Below, one piece after another: positions 10,861 through 21,149 of a stretch of DNA of 64,000 nt. Numbering within the stretch: the first letter of the stretch is position 1; every line of letters starts with the position of its first letter. The DNA is from Daphnia pulex (lineage: Eukaryota > Arthropoda > Branchiopoda > Diplostraca > Daphniidae): contig NC_060023.1 in NCBI RefSeq assembly GCF_021134715.1, positions 4,526,001 through 4,590,000 on the forward strand. Reading direction: 5' to 3'. A program made the translations under genes and the position numbers. Under the pieces are notes generated by a model. It ran no database searches. It worked only from the letters and a program-made list of their open reading frames with translations, and was not told the DNA's origin.

Positions 10861-11480
10861 GGAGAGAGCGACAGAGGAAAGAGGAGACAGCGACGGAGGA
10901 GAGAACGGAGTGTGATTGAACGGAGAGAAAAGTGACGATGAGAACGGTTGAGTGTTACACGAAGGACGGAAGAAGAAGAAGGCGCCGAAAAATTGTTTTC
11001 CCTGTTGTCACGTTATTTTTAAAATTACATGTTAGTATTGCTATCGATCGGAGAGACTAACGGGTGACGATCTGGAAGTCGAACTGAGTTCATTGTTTGT
11101 GACATTTTGTACGTGATTGATTTTTCAAATGGTTGCAGTATTTTTTGCATTTTTTTAAGTCTTAGTACTGTTCCGTTTCGTTTTTTCTTTGCCATAGAGA
11201 TGCATTTATTAGTTATTATTGTATGGATTTTGTGTGATAGGGATTTAAGCGTGATTGAATTATTGTTTTGTGCTGTTGATGCGTGAATTTTGTTCGTATA
11301 GATTTATTTGTTGTGGATATTGTTGACGATTGCTTTGTTTTGTCCTGACTACTCGGCACGTGCACGTGTGAGATATTTCCTGACGAGTAATTTTTTGCTG
11401 ATGTGAGTTATTTGATATGTTTTGTATGTTTTTGAATGAATTTTGTCGTTGTGTTGCCGCAGTCGGGGACGACTGCGAGT

Positions 11481-11492
11481 TAAAGAGGGGGG
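11481..11492 (+). promoter_or_regulatory. Polypurine tract
   Basis: AAAGAGGGGGG lies immediately before the 3' LTR TG at 11493, where plus-strand priming is expected in an LTR retrotransposon. Confidence 0.8.
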
Positions 11493-11676
11493 TGTCGCGT
11501 GGTCAATGACCACGCTATGTGATACGTCTGGTATGTAGTCCAACCGGACGTACTGTATGACTGTGCCGGCCTAGCCGGGTATATAAGCGTAGAGCATCGG
11601 GCTGTCCGGGGGTGTCTAACAGTGACTGTACTAGAATGTAGTATTAGCAATACACTCCTTATCCTTGTATGTTACA
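11493..11676 (+). repeat. 3' LTR
   Basis: 184 bp, differing from the 5' LTR at four single bases. It is followed by the CTAC target duplication. Confidence 0.9.
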
Positions 11677-11679
11677 CTA

Positions 11680-11822
11680 CTATTTTTAACCAAATCAGCA
11701 CAAAGAATTCATGAAATCAATGGCAAAAGTTTAATTAGTGGACCATTCTTTGGTGTGTATTGGTAGCCTATGTGCTGCTGACAGCGTCATTTTCCATTCC
11801 ATTTACGGGCTGTTTTGATTGC
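11680..11822. repeat. Right arm of the large inverted repeat (outer part)
   Basis: In reverse complement it aligns with about bases 1-150. Shared words include ACGGGCTGTTTT, TGGTAGCC/GGCTCACCA-like sequence and AGTGGACCA. It resumes the arm that was interrupted by the LTR element. Confidence 0.55.
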
Positions 11823-12029
11823 TTAAAATTACAAAGTAATTAATAAGATGGTATTTTAAATATCTGTAGCTGTCGCGCAAACGGGTGAACTAGAGTTGCG
11901 CCAGATGGCTGCCTTTGTTTTGTTTTGAAAAGCAGACGAATTGTTATGCCACTTACACGAAACATTGGTTTTCTTTCACCAAAAGTTTTTTCGTTTCAGC
12001 TTTGATTTATTACGATTCGTGTTTTTGCT

Positions 12030-15000
12030 ATGGAAGATAAGCAACGTAAAAACGACGTTAAGAATGCGATTCGCCAGAATGGACATGCGGGGCACAAACC
12101 TCGTATCAAGGAAGTTCGGGAATCCAACGACAGTTCAGAAGAAGACGGGAGCAAACGAGTAAAAAAGGCTAGATTTCCCAAAAGAGTAAAGAGGGGTATC
12201 CCTCAGTAGTATTCTTCAACAACTGTCAACAAATTGGGTAACACAAGCAAAGCAGTTGTATAAGTATCTGAATCCATTTTAATTCTCGTATAATTATTTA
12301 AGTTCCAACAGACAATTTAAAAAAAAAAACAGCAAGAAAACATTGACAGGCAAGCTATAATGCTGCATGAGCAAATGAAAGGTTCACAACATGCTCAAGA
12401 GGAGCCTCATGCTGATAGTGATCTACTCGTCAAAAGTTTTGATACCAGTCAAAAGGAAAATGGAGGTATTTATATCTATTTGACCCCGCCCTACCACTTA
12501 AAAGAGTATTTTGAGATTGGGAGTTATCAGAGAGGAAATTAATCAAAAATTTGTACGTCCAATTTCAAACAATAGACAGCTATTGAATTAATTATATACC
12601 CGGTTATACCCCATTACATTTGAATATTATAAATTAAAGTACCTCAATGTTCTTAGTCCTCAGTAGCATAATAGCAATTGCTAGCACTAAGCTTATGAAA
12701 ACCAAAAAGACTGTTACGTGTCGACTTTGTTTGTTCGCAAGTTTGACACTAAAAAAAATAATTTAAGATCTGTAACTGTATTTTGAAGTATTATTAAATA
12801 ACTGACCTCCTAAGCAATCATCCAACTTAATGCTAATTCCTTTATCTTTATCTCTTAAAATTTATCTCTTAAATGGTAACAATCTATGCCACAGATCCGA
12901 AGTCCAGTACTTTTTTTGCGACGAAGGCTAGTGGCCTGTACCTAATTGTAACTAATACCAACAATCAATATTTCAGGCTCCAGTGGCTTACGGGAAGAAA
13001 TAAATATGATCAGTAATCATGCATCAGATCTGCTAAGCACGGCCTTAGAGGAAGAAACAAGAAGCTCAGAAAATATTCCTGTTAATCACAATTGGACGGA
13101 ACGAATGAAAAATGTTCACCAACCTTGGGATAGGAATCGACAAATATTTTGGGATTCACGACTCGAAATAGAATGTCAAGAATTTAACGTGTGTGCTTCT
13201 TGTTTTAACGAGCTCCATCACTATGTAATTTGTTGCTCAAATTGCAAGAGAGATTTATGTGCTCTTTGCGATTCAAAAGTGCACGAGCATTCACCATTCC
13301 ATAGCAGGACACTATACAAAGAAGAAGACTTGTCCGCAACCAAACTTCTTCCACGTCATGTCTTTAATCACACAACACAAATGATTGAAAGCAGGGGTAA
13401 TTCTGATACCATTTTTAGTGCGCATTTTTCATAATTCTTTTCAATCTTAAGTCGTTCCGGTTCCATGCTACCTCCCACTATCTTGCCCAAAATGTTCCAT
13501 GACCGGAACTCTAAACTTGCAAGGCGTAAAGAGAAAATTGTAATTACAAAAGACGGTAAATAATTAAAAATCCTCTCACATAGTTGTGTTCATAATACTT
13601 TAACTTTTAATGTGCAGGTCGTTTTGATTTGAATTCCCCATTAGTTTCTTGCTCTTCTGATAGTTGTAGCTATGGTGCAGAGCTGACTTAAAAAGACTAT
13701 ATTCAGTCAAACTGGTGGCCCGGAATTCCGTCCTGTTCCACATATCTATTCTCTGGAGATCTTCTGCAATTCTGGTTTCATCTGAAACATCAAAACTTGG
13801 GGTCATCGGAGCGAAAGTTTATTGAAACACTGAATCGAATTTCAAAAGCTTCTGATAGGGTAAATACGGCATAATCTCTGTTTTGGTATTCAAATACAAC
13901 ATCTGTTTCGGCACTTTAGGTTTATGTCATCAACAGAACTCTCTTCAACAAAGCAAGTTGGGAATACGATTATTTTGTATACGGTTTTTTTTACACCGAT
14001 ATTAGGCAACAAAATAAAACCAGTTGTCGGGCTTGTGGCGATAATCCTAGTGCTGCTTGTGTTGACGGAAATTTCAAACTCCCTCGTCTTGAATCAGCAA
14101 GCAAAGGGTTAGCAATTTAAAAAACAAATGAAGTGAATCGAATTAACTAGATTTGATTTAGATACGATGAGTCTTTGTTAAAAATGCAGTGATCGCAAAA
14201 GACGAACAGGTTAATTCTCACATCAAACAAATTGATGAAGACATCGTTCCGGTATGTAACCATAATGCATCCGTATTAAAATTAGTACACAATCATTTAT
14301 TATTATAAATCAAGGAGCGTCAGAAAAATCCTTGCGGTGGCAATGTTTTTAAAGCAGCTAAAGATAGCTCGGCGAACAAAAAGCACCTTGACGAGACGGG
14401 TCTTATTATGGCTTGTTGTCGTCATCTCATTATTTTGCAAGCGGTCAATATTTTTGTAGGCGAAACGTATCGTCACGGGCACTATCTCCATAACTTCTTG
14501 TATAACCTCGGTTATAAAATCTTTTTCTACGGCATTGTTTGCCTTTACTGGAAATGGGCAAAAAAAGTAGGAGCTAAAATGTTTGAAAATCGGAAAAGAG
14601 ACCCAAAGAAAAATGCGATAAATTTCCGCTTTTTAACAGAAAAAATGACCCCCTTCTTGGCTCGTTTTCACGCCATTGCGCATGTGTGGCACTGCTACGT
14701 GAGTAAAATTATTTTGTGTGTTTGTAAATGATTTAAATAGTTTAATATTCACAATGTTGTGCTCAACCTTAGATACTATGGGTTGGTCATTGGATTGATG
14801 GTGTCGGGGCTACTGTTAGAGACGAATAAGAACAGGTCAATGCATCTATGTCATTATATGGTAACCGGACAAAACACATGACGCCAGGAAGTAATTAATT
14901 ACAATTCCAGCAAAAGAAAAAGAAGGAATTTTTTTTCTCTTTAGACAGAACCGATACTTTATCTGCTGGTATGATGTATCTCAATTTAGAGAGGTTCGAT

Positions 15001-16046
15001 CGAATGCCAAAATTTCTCGCCAGCCGATTAATTAAAGTATTTTCATTTAAAGTCATGGTTGGAACTTGTTTCATTTTTTCTTTTAGTCCCGTATTTTAGC
15101 TGAGGCCTTTTCAATGGAACTGAAGGAGTTGCTAGAGACCTTTCAACTTTCCGAAACTGATTTACCAGGAATTAAAGTTCGACTTAAGAAAAAAGCTGCA
15201 AGCAGTGCAAGGAAAAACGACGACGGACCCGGGCCGCCTTGTTATCTCATGAACGATTTGGAGGCCCAATATTCCGAAATGCATATTTTGAAAAAGAGGA
15301 GAGAAAAAACTGCAAGTACGTGTCTTATATTATTGCACCATTCTACTCTTATATCTATTTAATTTCGTTGATAACTAATACCTTACACTAATTAGCCACA
15401 GCAAAAGAAAGATCAAAGATGAACCGTTTCATTGGTGTCACTTAGAAAAAGGCAATAAGTTTAATAGAAAAAATAAATGAATGACATCACGACCAGCAGC
15501 CCCATCCAGAAAATGAAATTGTTAATGATCTAATAATTTTGGAGGATTTTTGCAAAGGACTTTTCCCCTGGCAACTACCCGATCAAAAGAGTAACGTATA
15601 GTCATTTTTCGTTAGTAAACAATGAAATTATTATGAGATTTCAAATAGATTTCAGACGATCACAGAAATAAAATGAATCTAATCGAAACATGGATGCTTT
15701 CTTTGCGACACAAAGAGGAAATACATCTAGTAGAGAAGGATATAATAACATATGACATATCGATTCGTAAAAAAATCTGTGTTCTGGAAAAAGAGAGAAG
15801 GAAACTTCAAAGCGGATTAAATAGACAAAAAATGAAAATAAAAACAGAAAAAGGGGTAAGTGTTTGTAGAAGAAGTATTGCACGAAGAGTATCATTATAA
15901 TTCTTTAATTTTAGAATTCTCGGTGCATGATGGCGAGATCATTTTTAATATACGAAGAAATCAAAAGGCTCAATGGACTTTTGCTGAGATATGATATAGA
16001 ATCATCCGAAGATGAAACAAGTGAAGATTCTTCTGATTACGAATAG
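12030..16046 (+). pseudogene. KDZ-type (Kyakuja-Dileera-Zisupton) transposase gene, decayed, multi-exon
   Basis: About a dozen short exons are separated by 60-100 bp GT-AG introns. Readable blocks in order: a basic N-terminus from ATG at 12030; an exon with a cysteine cluster (12977-13396; CASC, CSNC, CALC and H...PFH motifs) like the CxC domains of KDZ transposases; a W-W-P-G block near 13710; a CRACG...DGNFKL block near 14020-14075; a DETGL...CRH...GETY block at 14315-14698; C-terminal helical exons ending SSDYE-stop at 16044-16046. Disabling changes include an in-frame TAA at about 13688-13690, a frameshift near 14185 and a stop near 14829. The family call rests on the order of Cys/His and acidic motifs remembered from the family. 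The element ends were not resolved. It is probably inactive. Confidence 0.68.
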
Positions 16047-16239
16047 AACAACGTATTCTTCTCTTTTTTTTGCAACTGTTTGCAGTTCAGTTAATGCAAA
16101 ACCCCTTAAAAACTCTGCATTACACATTGTGTAACCTATCATATTTAAAAGCCAAAATATTAGAAATTAATGGTTATTTTTTGGGAATAGATAACTGAAT
16201 AATGGGAAGCTATATGAGGGTCAGATAAAATAAAAATTT

Positions 16240-17420
16240 CAGGGTCGCGACAAAACAGCCCGTCGACAAAACCAAATGTCGACAAAACAGTCTCTTGACG
16301 AAAGAGCCTGTACAAAATCGCAATGAGGTAACCGTTTTTCATAGTTGGACCAAGAAAGGCCTACCAATGAAAATATTTATTTATTCCCTACCATTAGAAT
16401 AAAAGGCATAATTTACGAAATATTAAAAAAAAAACGAAAAAAGGTTGTTTTTTTTCAGATAATGCCACAGCCTATTAGATGGATTTGAAATAAAAAAATA
16501 CCCTTTTCTAGAATTGTGAAGAAATTTAAATTTTTGTAACCTTCGACAGATCCTTTTGTCGCGTCACCTAAGAAAAACTTCATACTTGAACAAAAAATTT
16601 CATTCATTGTGACAAACTCTATGGAAAAATGGAGTTAGATAATAAGAACAAGAGGATGTCACGTTCACACACAGAGTAAATAAATTTGATAAAATAACAA
16701 TCGTTCAACAGGCTCTTTTGTCGCGTTGCGTATGAAAAGACTGAAACAAATGGGTTCGAAAAGATTCAGTAAACTGTGGTGACCCTGAAAATGCGATCTG
16801 TAGGTTCTTTTATTGCGTTTTATGAAAAAAAGCTGAGGCAATACGACAAGGTTTGGTAAAAGATGCTATTGTAAATATCGGTGTTCGATCGGCCCTTTTG
16901 TCGCGTTGCCTTAAAAAAGGTTTTTCAAGTGTAGTATATAGAATTTCCACGCTTGCCGTTTGTTCAAGGGCTCGTCGGTTTTTTCAAAAAAGGTTCATTA
17001 GTAGAAAAAAAATATTTTTAGGGATAAAAAAAAATCGGTGTTCGATCGGCCCTTTTGTCGTGTTGCCCTAAAAAAGGTTTTTCAAGTGTAGTATATAGAA
17101 TTTTCACGCTTGCCATTGGTTCTAGGGCTCATCGGTCTTTCTCAAAAAGAGGTTCAGCAGAAGAAAAAAAACTTTTTAGGGGGGGGGCACGATTTCAAAT
17201 TTCGTTCTCGATGGCTGAAATTGTTCCAAATGGGGTCAATCATAAAATTTCAACTACAAAAAACGATTGCCGGGCTGGCAATCGTTTCCTAAAACCTCCG
17301 AAGATTCCTAAAAAAAGGAAAAAAAAGTGTTGGTACTTCGATGTGACCTTTTGTCATCGACAAATATCGGGTTCGACAGAACCATTTGTCACATTGGGTG
17401 AGACCAGGTTGGGATGCGCA
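16240..17420. repeat. Diverged tandem/inverted array with CYCTTTTGTCGCGTTG core
   Basis: The core word recurs in direct orientation near 16551, 16711, 16892, 17050 and, weaker, 16806, 17346 and 17380. Inverted copies (GTCGACAAAACAGCCC-type) lie at 16245-16310. The two units at about 16880-17020 and 17040-17180 are the most alike and share a block around AGGTTTTTCAAGTGTAGTATATAG. No protein is encoded. It may be part of a Helitron-like or satellite-like repeat; the class was not determined. Confidence 0.65.
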
Positions 17421-17713
17421 AACAAAGAATCATTTGGGTAATTATTGAGTTTCTATTGAACAGGAGGCCAGTCAGATATTTCAGTTATTTAAGTGAAGAA
17501 ACTGTGTGTTATTAAATAATACTTTTTGAACAGCTTTAACGCAGATCAGTTTCCATAAGCTGATGAGAATTTCTTTCAAACTTTCAAAAGTCAGGCTGAT
17601 ACGTAGAAATATTTTTAGAGAGCTGATTTTCAAATTCAATAATTACATCAACGAAACAATTTAACTGAATAAACCCAATAATAGTTCATTCCCTATATTA
17701 GGTTCAACTTAAT

Positions 17714-17785
17714 AGGGGGCATCCGGGGTTGAAACGGGGATATTTCGATCTGCAGTCGAATGCTCTTCCACTGAGCTATACCCCC
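17714..17785 (-). pseudogene. tRNA-Cys(GCA)-like sequence, probably a pseudogene
   Basis: The minus strand begins GGGGGTATAGCTCAGTGG. It has an anticodon stem-loop TTCGA-CTGCAGA-TCGAA (anticodon GCA, Cys), and ends in TGCCCCC pairing with the 5' end (one G-T pair). The T-stem carries two mismatches and the B box is degraded (GTTTCAACC), and no T-run terminator follows. The cloverleaf acceptor, D and anticodon features are otherwise well kept. It could be an ageing tRNA gene copy or a SINE head. Confidence 0.7.
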
Positions 17786-18684
17786 GATATTCTTACATTT
17801 TACCGCGTATTTCTATTAGCCCTCCATTTTTATTAAGAGTAACTTACTCTGAAATACCAATTGCTCTGTTTAACAAGCAATCCACAACTCAAGCGCACCA
17901 AATCCATGGAACCTCCTTTTTTCCCATTCTGCTATGGGACCTAAAAATAAAATAATTCAGGCATATCCAGTTTTCTACTTCGGATTCACCTGTTTTTGCA
18001 GAATTTAAATATTCCTTTCAGTTCGGGAGATATTTAATTTTCAAATTTGGGTTTTTCAAATTTTAACTATTTTAAGGGGTCTTTGGCATCGCTTTTTGGG
18101 TAAATGCTTACCTTTAAAAAAAAATCCCACAAAAGTTTGCTCGGCCATCCCTCAATACCAATCCAAAAGGAATTTACATTCCGGATTAGATTGGCCGAGT
18201 TGTTCCCAATCTAGTAAAATGTAATTTTGACAAGTTTCCCACCCAGCCTAGTCACCTTTTTTTATCACTCTCCCTCACGTTCCTGGCGGATGACAGCGGA
18301 AGGTACGCTTTCCTGGCCTTCACTTTAGACCGGGGGACATGCCCTTTCATATAGTCTAGTGGCCAGCAATATGAAGCCCGAGGTGCAGAGAACTCGTATG
18401 CTTCGGCTGGTCCCAGCCTGCATTATATTCCCGAGCAGCGGTTTACAATGTTTCAATCAATACGAGAAAATTCGTTTTCGTCCAGCCAACTGACACATTT
18501 GGTGACTAGCTTCATTAAACGTCGTCAAAGAACCAATTTTTTCAGATTTTCAATCGTTTATGTCTCTGCTTGTAAAGCTTAGATCGAAAAACGGGTCGAG
18601 ATGTCTGTAAAGGGGGAAAAAATCTTTCATTCTGAAAAATATTTTTTCAAACGGTCTGGTTCGCAAGAAAACTACAAGAACAAA
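17786..18684. other. Non-coding stretch, no gene seen
   Basis: No open frame of interest. About 18560-18655 is shared, in reverse complement, with about 52006-52090 (common block around TCAGAATGAAAGATTTT), so it belongs to a dispersed repeat. Confidence 0.5.
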
Positions 18685-20505
18685 CTAAACAAGAAAAGCG
18701 GGAGTGCCCGTAAAACGCGTTCAAAGATTCGAGTTTTACGGGGCTGACGCGCAGCCTAAGCCGGCCAGAAAGGGGGTCTAGCGGGGGAGGTGGCGCATAC
18801 CCATGGGAGTGGGGTCAGTGAAGGGCCATACTAGAGGATTTCATGTTTTCCCTTTTCTACCATGGCACCGGTGGTCTAATGGTAAGCATCCCGGAGTATT
18901 ATGTTGAATGATCAAGGTTCGAATCTCGACCAAGTCGAAAAATGAAATTTCATAAAATTACTTAATTTTTAATTTAGTTTTAATTCTTTAATTTATTACT
19001 TAATTTACAAAATTTTAAAATTTTAAAATGACAATAGCATCAAGTCTATGCTATCATGCGGTCAGATGTGGCATTACATAAGTCAATATATTAGCTAATG
19101 GATGGCGAGCTACCAAACGGGTAATGCCGCATGATTTACGAAAAATTTACAAGTCCCTATTTGGTCATTCCCGAGTGTAATATATTCCCTATGTGTCGTA
19201 TTATTATTAGGCATGTCAACATATCTAAGTCGGTAGAGTAGTGATCTACGAATATATTAACGATAGTGAGTGGGTTCGATTCCAGGATGCAGGACTAATG
19301 GTAGGATACATCGTAATAGGAATTTCTTTTTTTAAAAAAGAAAAAATAGTGAACAAAGAAATCAAATGTTGGTTTAGGGGTGGGTTTGGGAGGGATGTTC
19401 ACCTTGGATTAGTGCTAAGACCATTCTTTTCTTCCCATTACCATCTATACCTTGAACCACCTCGGGTGGTTTATGAAAAAACATTTCTGTTTCGTCATAT
19501 TCTCCAAACATTTCATGTTTCAGCTGCGATAGGTAAACAGAACTGTTTGGCTATAGGTAAACATTTGTTTGCTATTAGCAAACCCCTACTATGAGAGAGA
19601 AGAGTCGGTGGATATTGAAATAAACGCAACACGAACTGTTCACCTCAACCGATTTACGAAAATAGATCTACGGACTACGGCTATCACGTTGTTTCCCCCA
19701 TCCTGTCGGCAAGGTCGTCGCAGCTTGTCAGACTGATTCCTGATCAATAATACGGTATTCGTTATTGTGAATATCATGGTTTCTGTAATTATCCACATAT
19801 TTAAACGGCATTATATTTTCCTAGGTTTGGAGCTACATTTTATTATAATAACGATTCGCGGAAAGAAACTGTCAGATTGATTTGTCCGGCCAAGCTCAAT
19901 TCTAATTCATTGCTGCTTTACCTAAATCGAGTGAACTTATCTTGAACGAGGAATTATCACGATTCACGACAGTTTCAACTTTAAATAAAGAAATCACTCC
20001 TACAGGGCTGAATAAGGAGTTTCGAACCTCGGTCTTTCAGCATGTCAGTTCGGATTACTGACCATTATACTACCGTTGACAGGTGTGGTCAAAGGAAAGC
20101 ATGAGCCATATGGTAGCTAGCCATTCATTAGCTAAGACACTGACTAATGTAATGCAGAATGTGACCGCATGATATAGCAGTGACTGCTGGTGCAATTGTC
20201 TTTATAAAATATCAAAATTTTACTTAATAGAAATTTTATTTCGATTTGTCCGAGATTCGAATCTACATCCTTTGGCTTTTCAGCCTGGGCTTCTGCCCAT
20301 TAGCTCATCGTTGTTATGTTAACTGAGGGAGAAACATGGGCGCGTATGGTATGGCCCAGGTACACCCCCCTTCACTCACCCCTCTCCCAAGGGTGCGCGT
20401 AGTCCCCCCCCCCCCCCGCTAGACCCCTCTTTAGGCCGGCTTGGGTAGCGCGTCAGCTCCGTTTTAAACGCGTTTTACGGGCAATCCCACTCATTTTTAC
20501 AGCCT
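18685..20505. repeat. Foldback of about 1.8 kb with tRNA-like units
   Basis: Arms at about 18685-19140 and 20095-20505 are inverted copies. Shared parts are CCCGTAAAACGCGTT, a GGCTGACGCGC...AAGCCGGCC block followed by a long G-run region, and a distal block with ATCATGCGGTCA and TTAGCTAATG. A third, partial copy of the GC-rich block lies at 45296-45350. tRNA-like A/B-box units sit in the arms and centre: about 18867-18935 (+), 19205-19285 (+), 20025-20090 (-) and 20250-20315 (-). None folds cleanly enough to call a tRNA gene. This looks like a foldback built from SINE-like sequence. Confidence 0.6.
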
Positions 20506-20524
20506 AAACCCTGTATTAGAAATG

Positions 20525-20605
20525 ATCAGCGCAAAAAGATCTACAACCCTGTGTTAATCGTTTTCCGATAGCAGAAAACTTGTCTTGCTAGAGAAGAGCC
20601 GGGGG
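20525..20605 (-). repeat. Dispersed repeat copy: paralogous empty site of the hAT insertion
   Basis: In reverse complement this reads CTAGCAAGACAAGTTTTCTG and onward, uninterrupted. The same sequence at 44340-44361 and 45234-45290 is split by an 872 bp hAT element that duplicated AAGTTTTC. This copy therefore shows the pre-insertion state. Confidence 0.85.
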
Positions 20606-20909
20606 GTCCCAGAGTAAGCGCGAAAAAAACACTCAGAAATAAATTATTTCCAAGTTAACCTTAAATTGTATTTCAAATTGATATTTCTGACAAATGGGCT
20701 TTATTTATATGATTGCATTCAACCTTTTCATAAAAACAAATTTTTAAAAAGTTTTGAAATATAAAAGTTACAAATGAAAAACGAACAGGACTAGTATTAC
20801 TAACATGGTTTCATTGGCTGAATAGTATATGAACGGTGCCGGATCTCCCAATCCGATTTAGCAAATCCGACAAGAATGCCATATCAAGAAGATCTCTTAC
20901 TTGGTGAAA

Positions 20910-21065
20910 TAGGACAGGTAGAAATAGGACTGCTTGTAAGGAGAAATAGGACTGGCAATAATCAGTTGCAAAAAGTAGTCCTATTTCGACCAGTCCTAAT
21001 TTGACTAGTCCTAAAACGTAGTCCTATTTCTACCAGTCCTATTTCGTGTCAGCCCTATTTCACCG
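20910..21065. repeat. Cluster of short AAATAGGACT / AGTCCTATTT repeats
   Basis: At least four AAATAGGAC-type words (20910-20960) are followed by five or more complementary GTCCTATTTC/GTCCTAAT words (20970-21060), at roughly 15-25 bp spacing. The block can fold into a hairpin. No coding role was seen. Its origin is unknown; flanking sequence is ordinary AT-rich DNA. Confidence 0.7.
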
Positions 21066-21149
21066 TCTACCACCGACGCTAGCTATGCCCTTTTAATGAG
21101 AAGAATGCATACTAGAAGCACAATCATGTACTCTAGGACTAGACTCCCG

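Larger units (their letters stand above)
8163..11676. mobile_element. Non-autonomous LTR retrotransposon (LARD/TRIM-like)
   Basis: Two 184 bp LTRs (8163-8346 and 11493-11676) start TG and end CA, differ at only 4 positions, and are flanked by CTAC on both sides (8159-8162 and 11677-11680). A primer-binding site follows the 5' LTR and a polypurine tract precedes the 3' LTR. The interior has no gag, protease, RT or integrase; it consists of two minisatellite blocks and unique AT-rich sequence. It must therefore be mobilised by enzymes of a related autonomous element. The high LTR identity implies a fairly young insertion. It splits the right inverted-repeat arm. Confidence 0.92.

Noticed and set aside
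11811..16262. CGGGCTGTTTTG at 11811 and CAAAACAGCCCG at 16251 as terminal repeats of the KDZ element
   Set aside because: The left word belongs to the inverted-repeat arm that also occurs at base 1, the right word belongs to the GTCGACAAAA array, and no 8 bp duplication flanks them.
19241..19594. 117-codon open frame in the centre of the 1.8 kb foldback
   Set aside because: It starts inside a tRNA-like unit, has no domain or splice support, and its bias is like the surrounding non-coding DNA.
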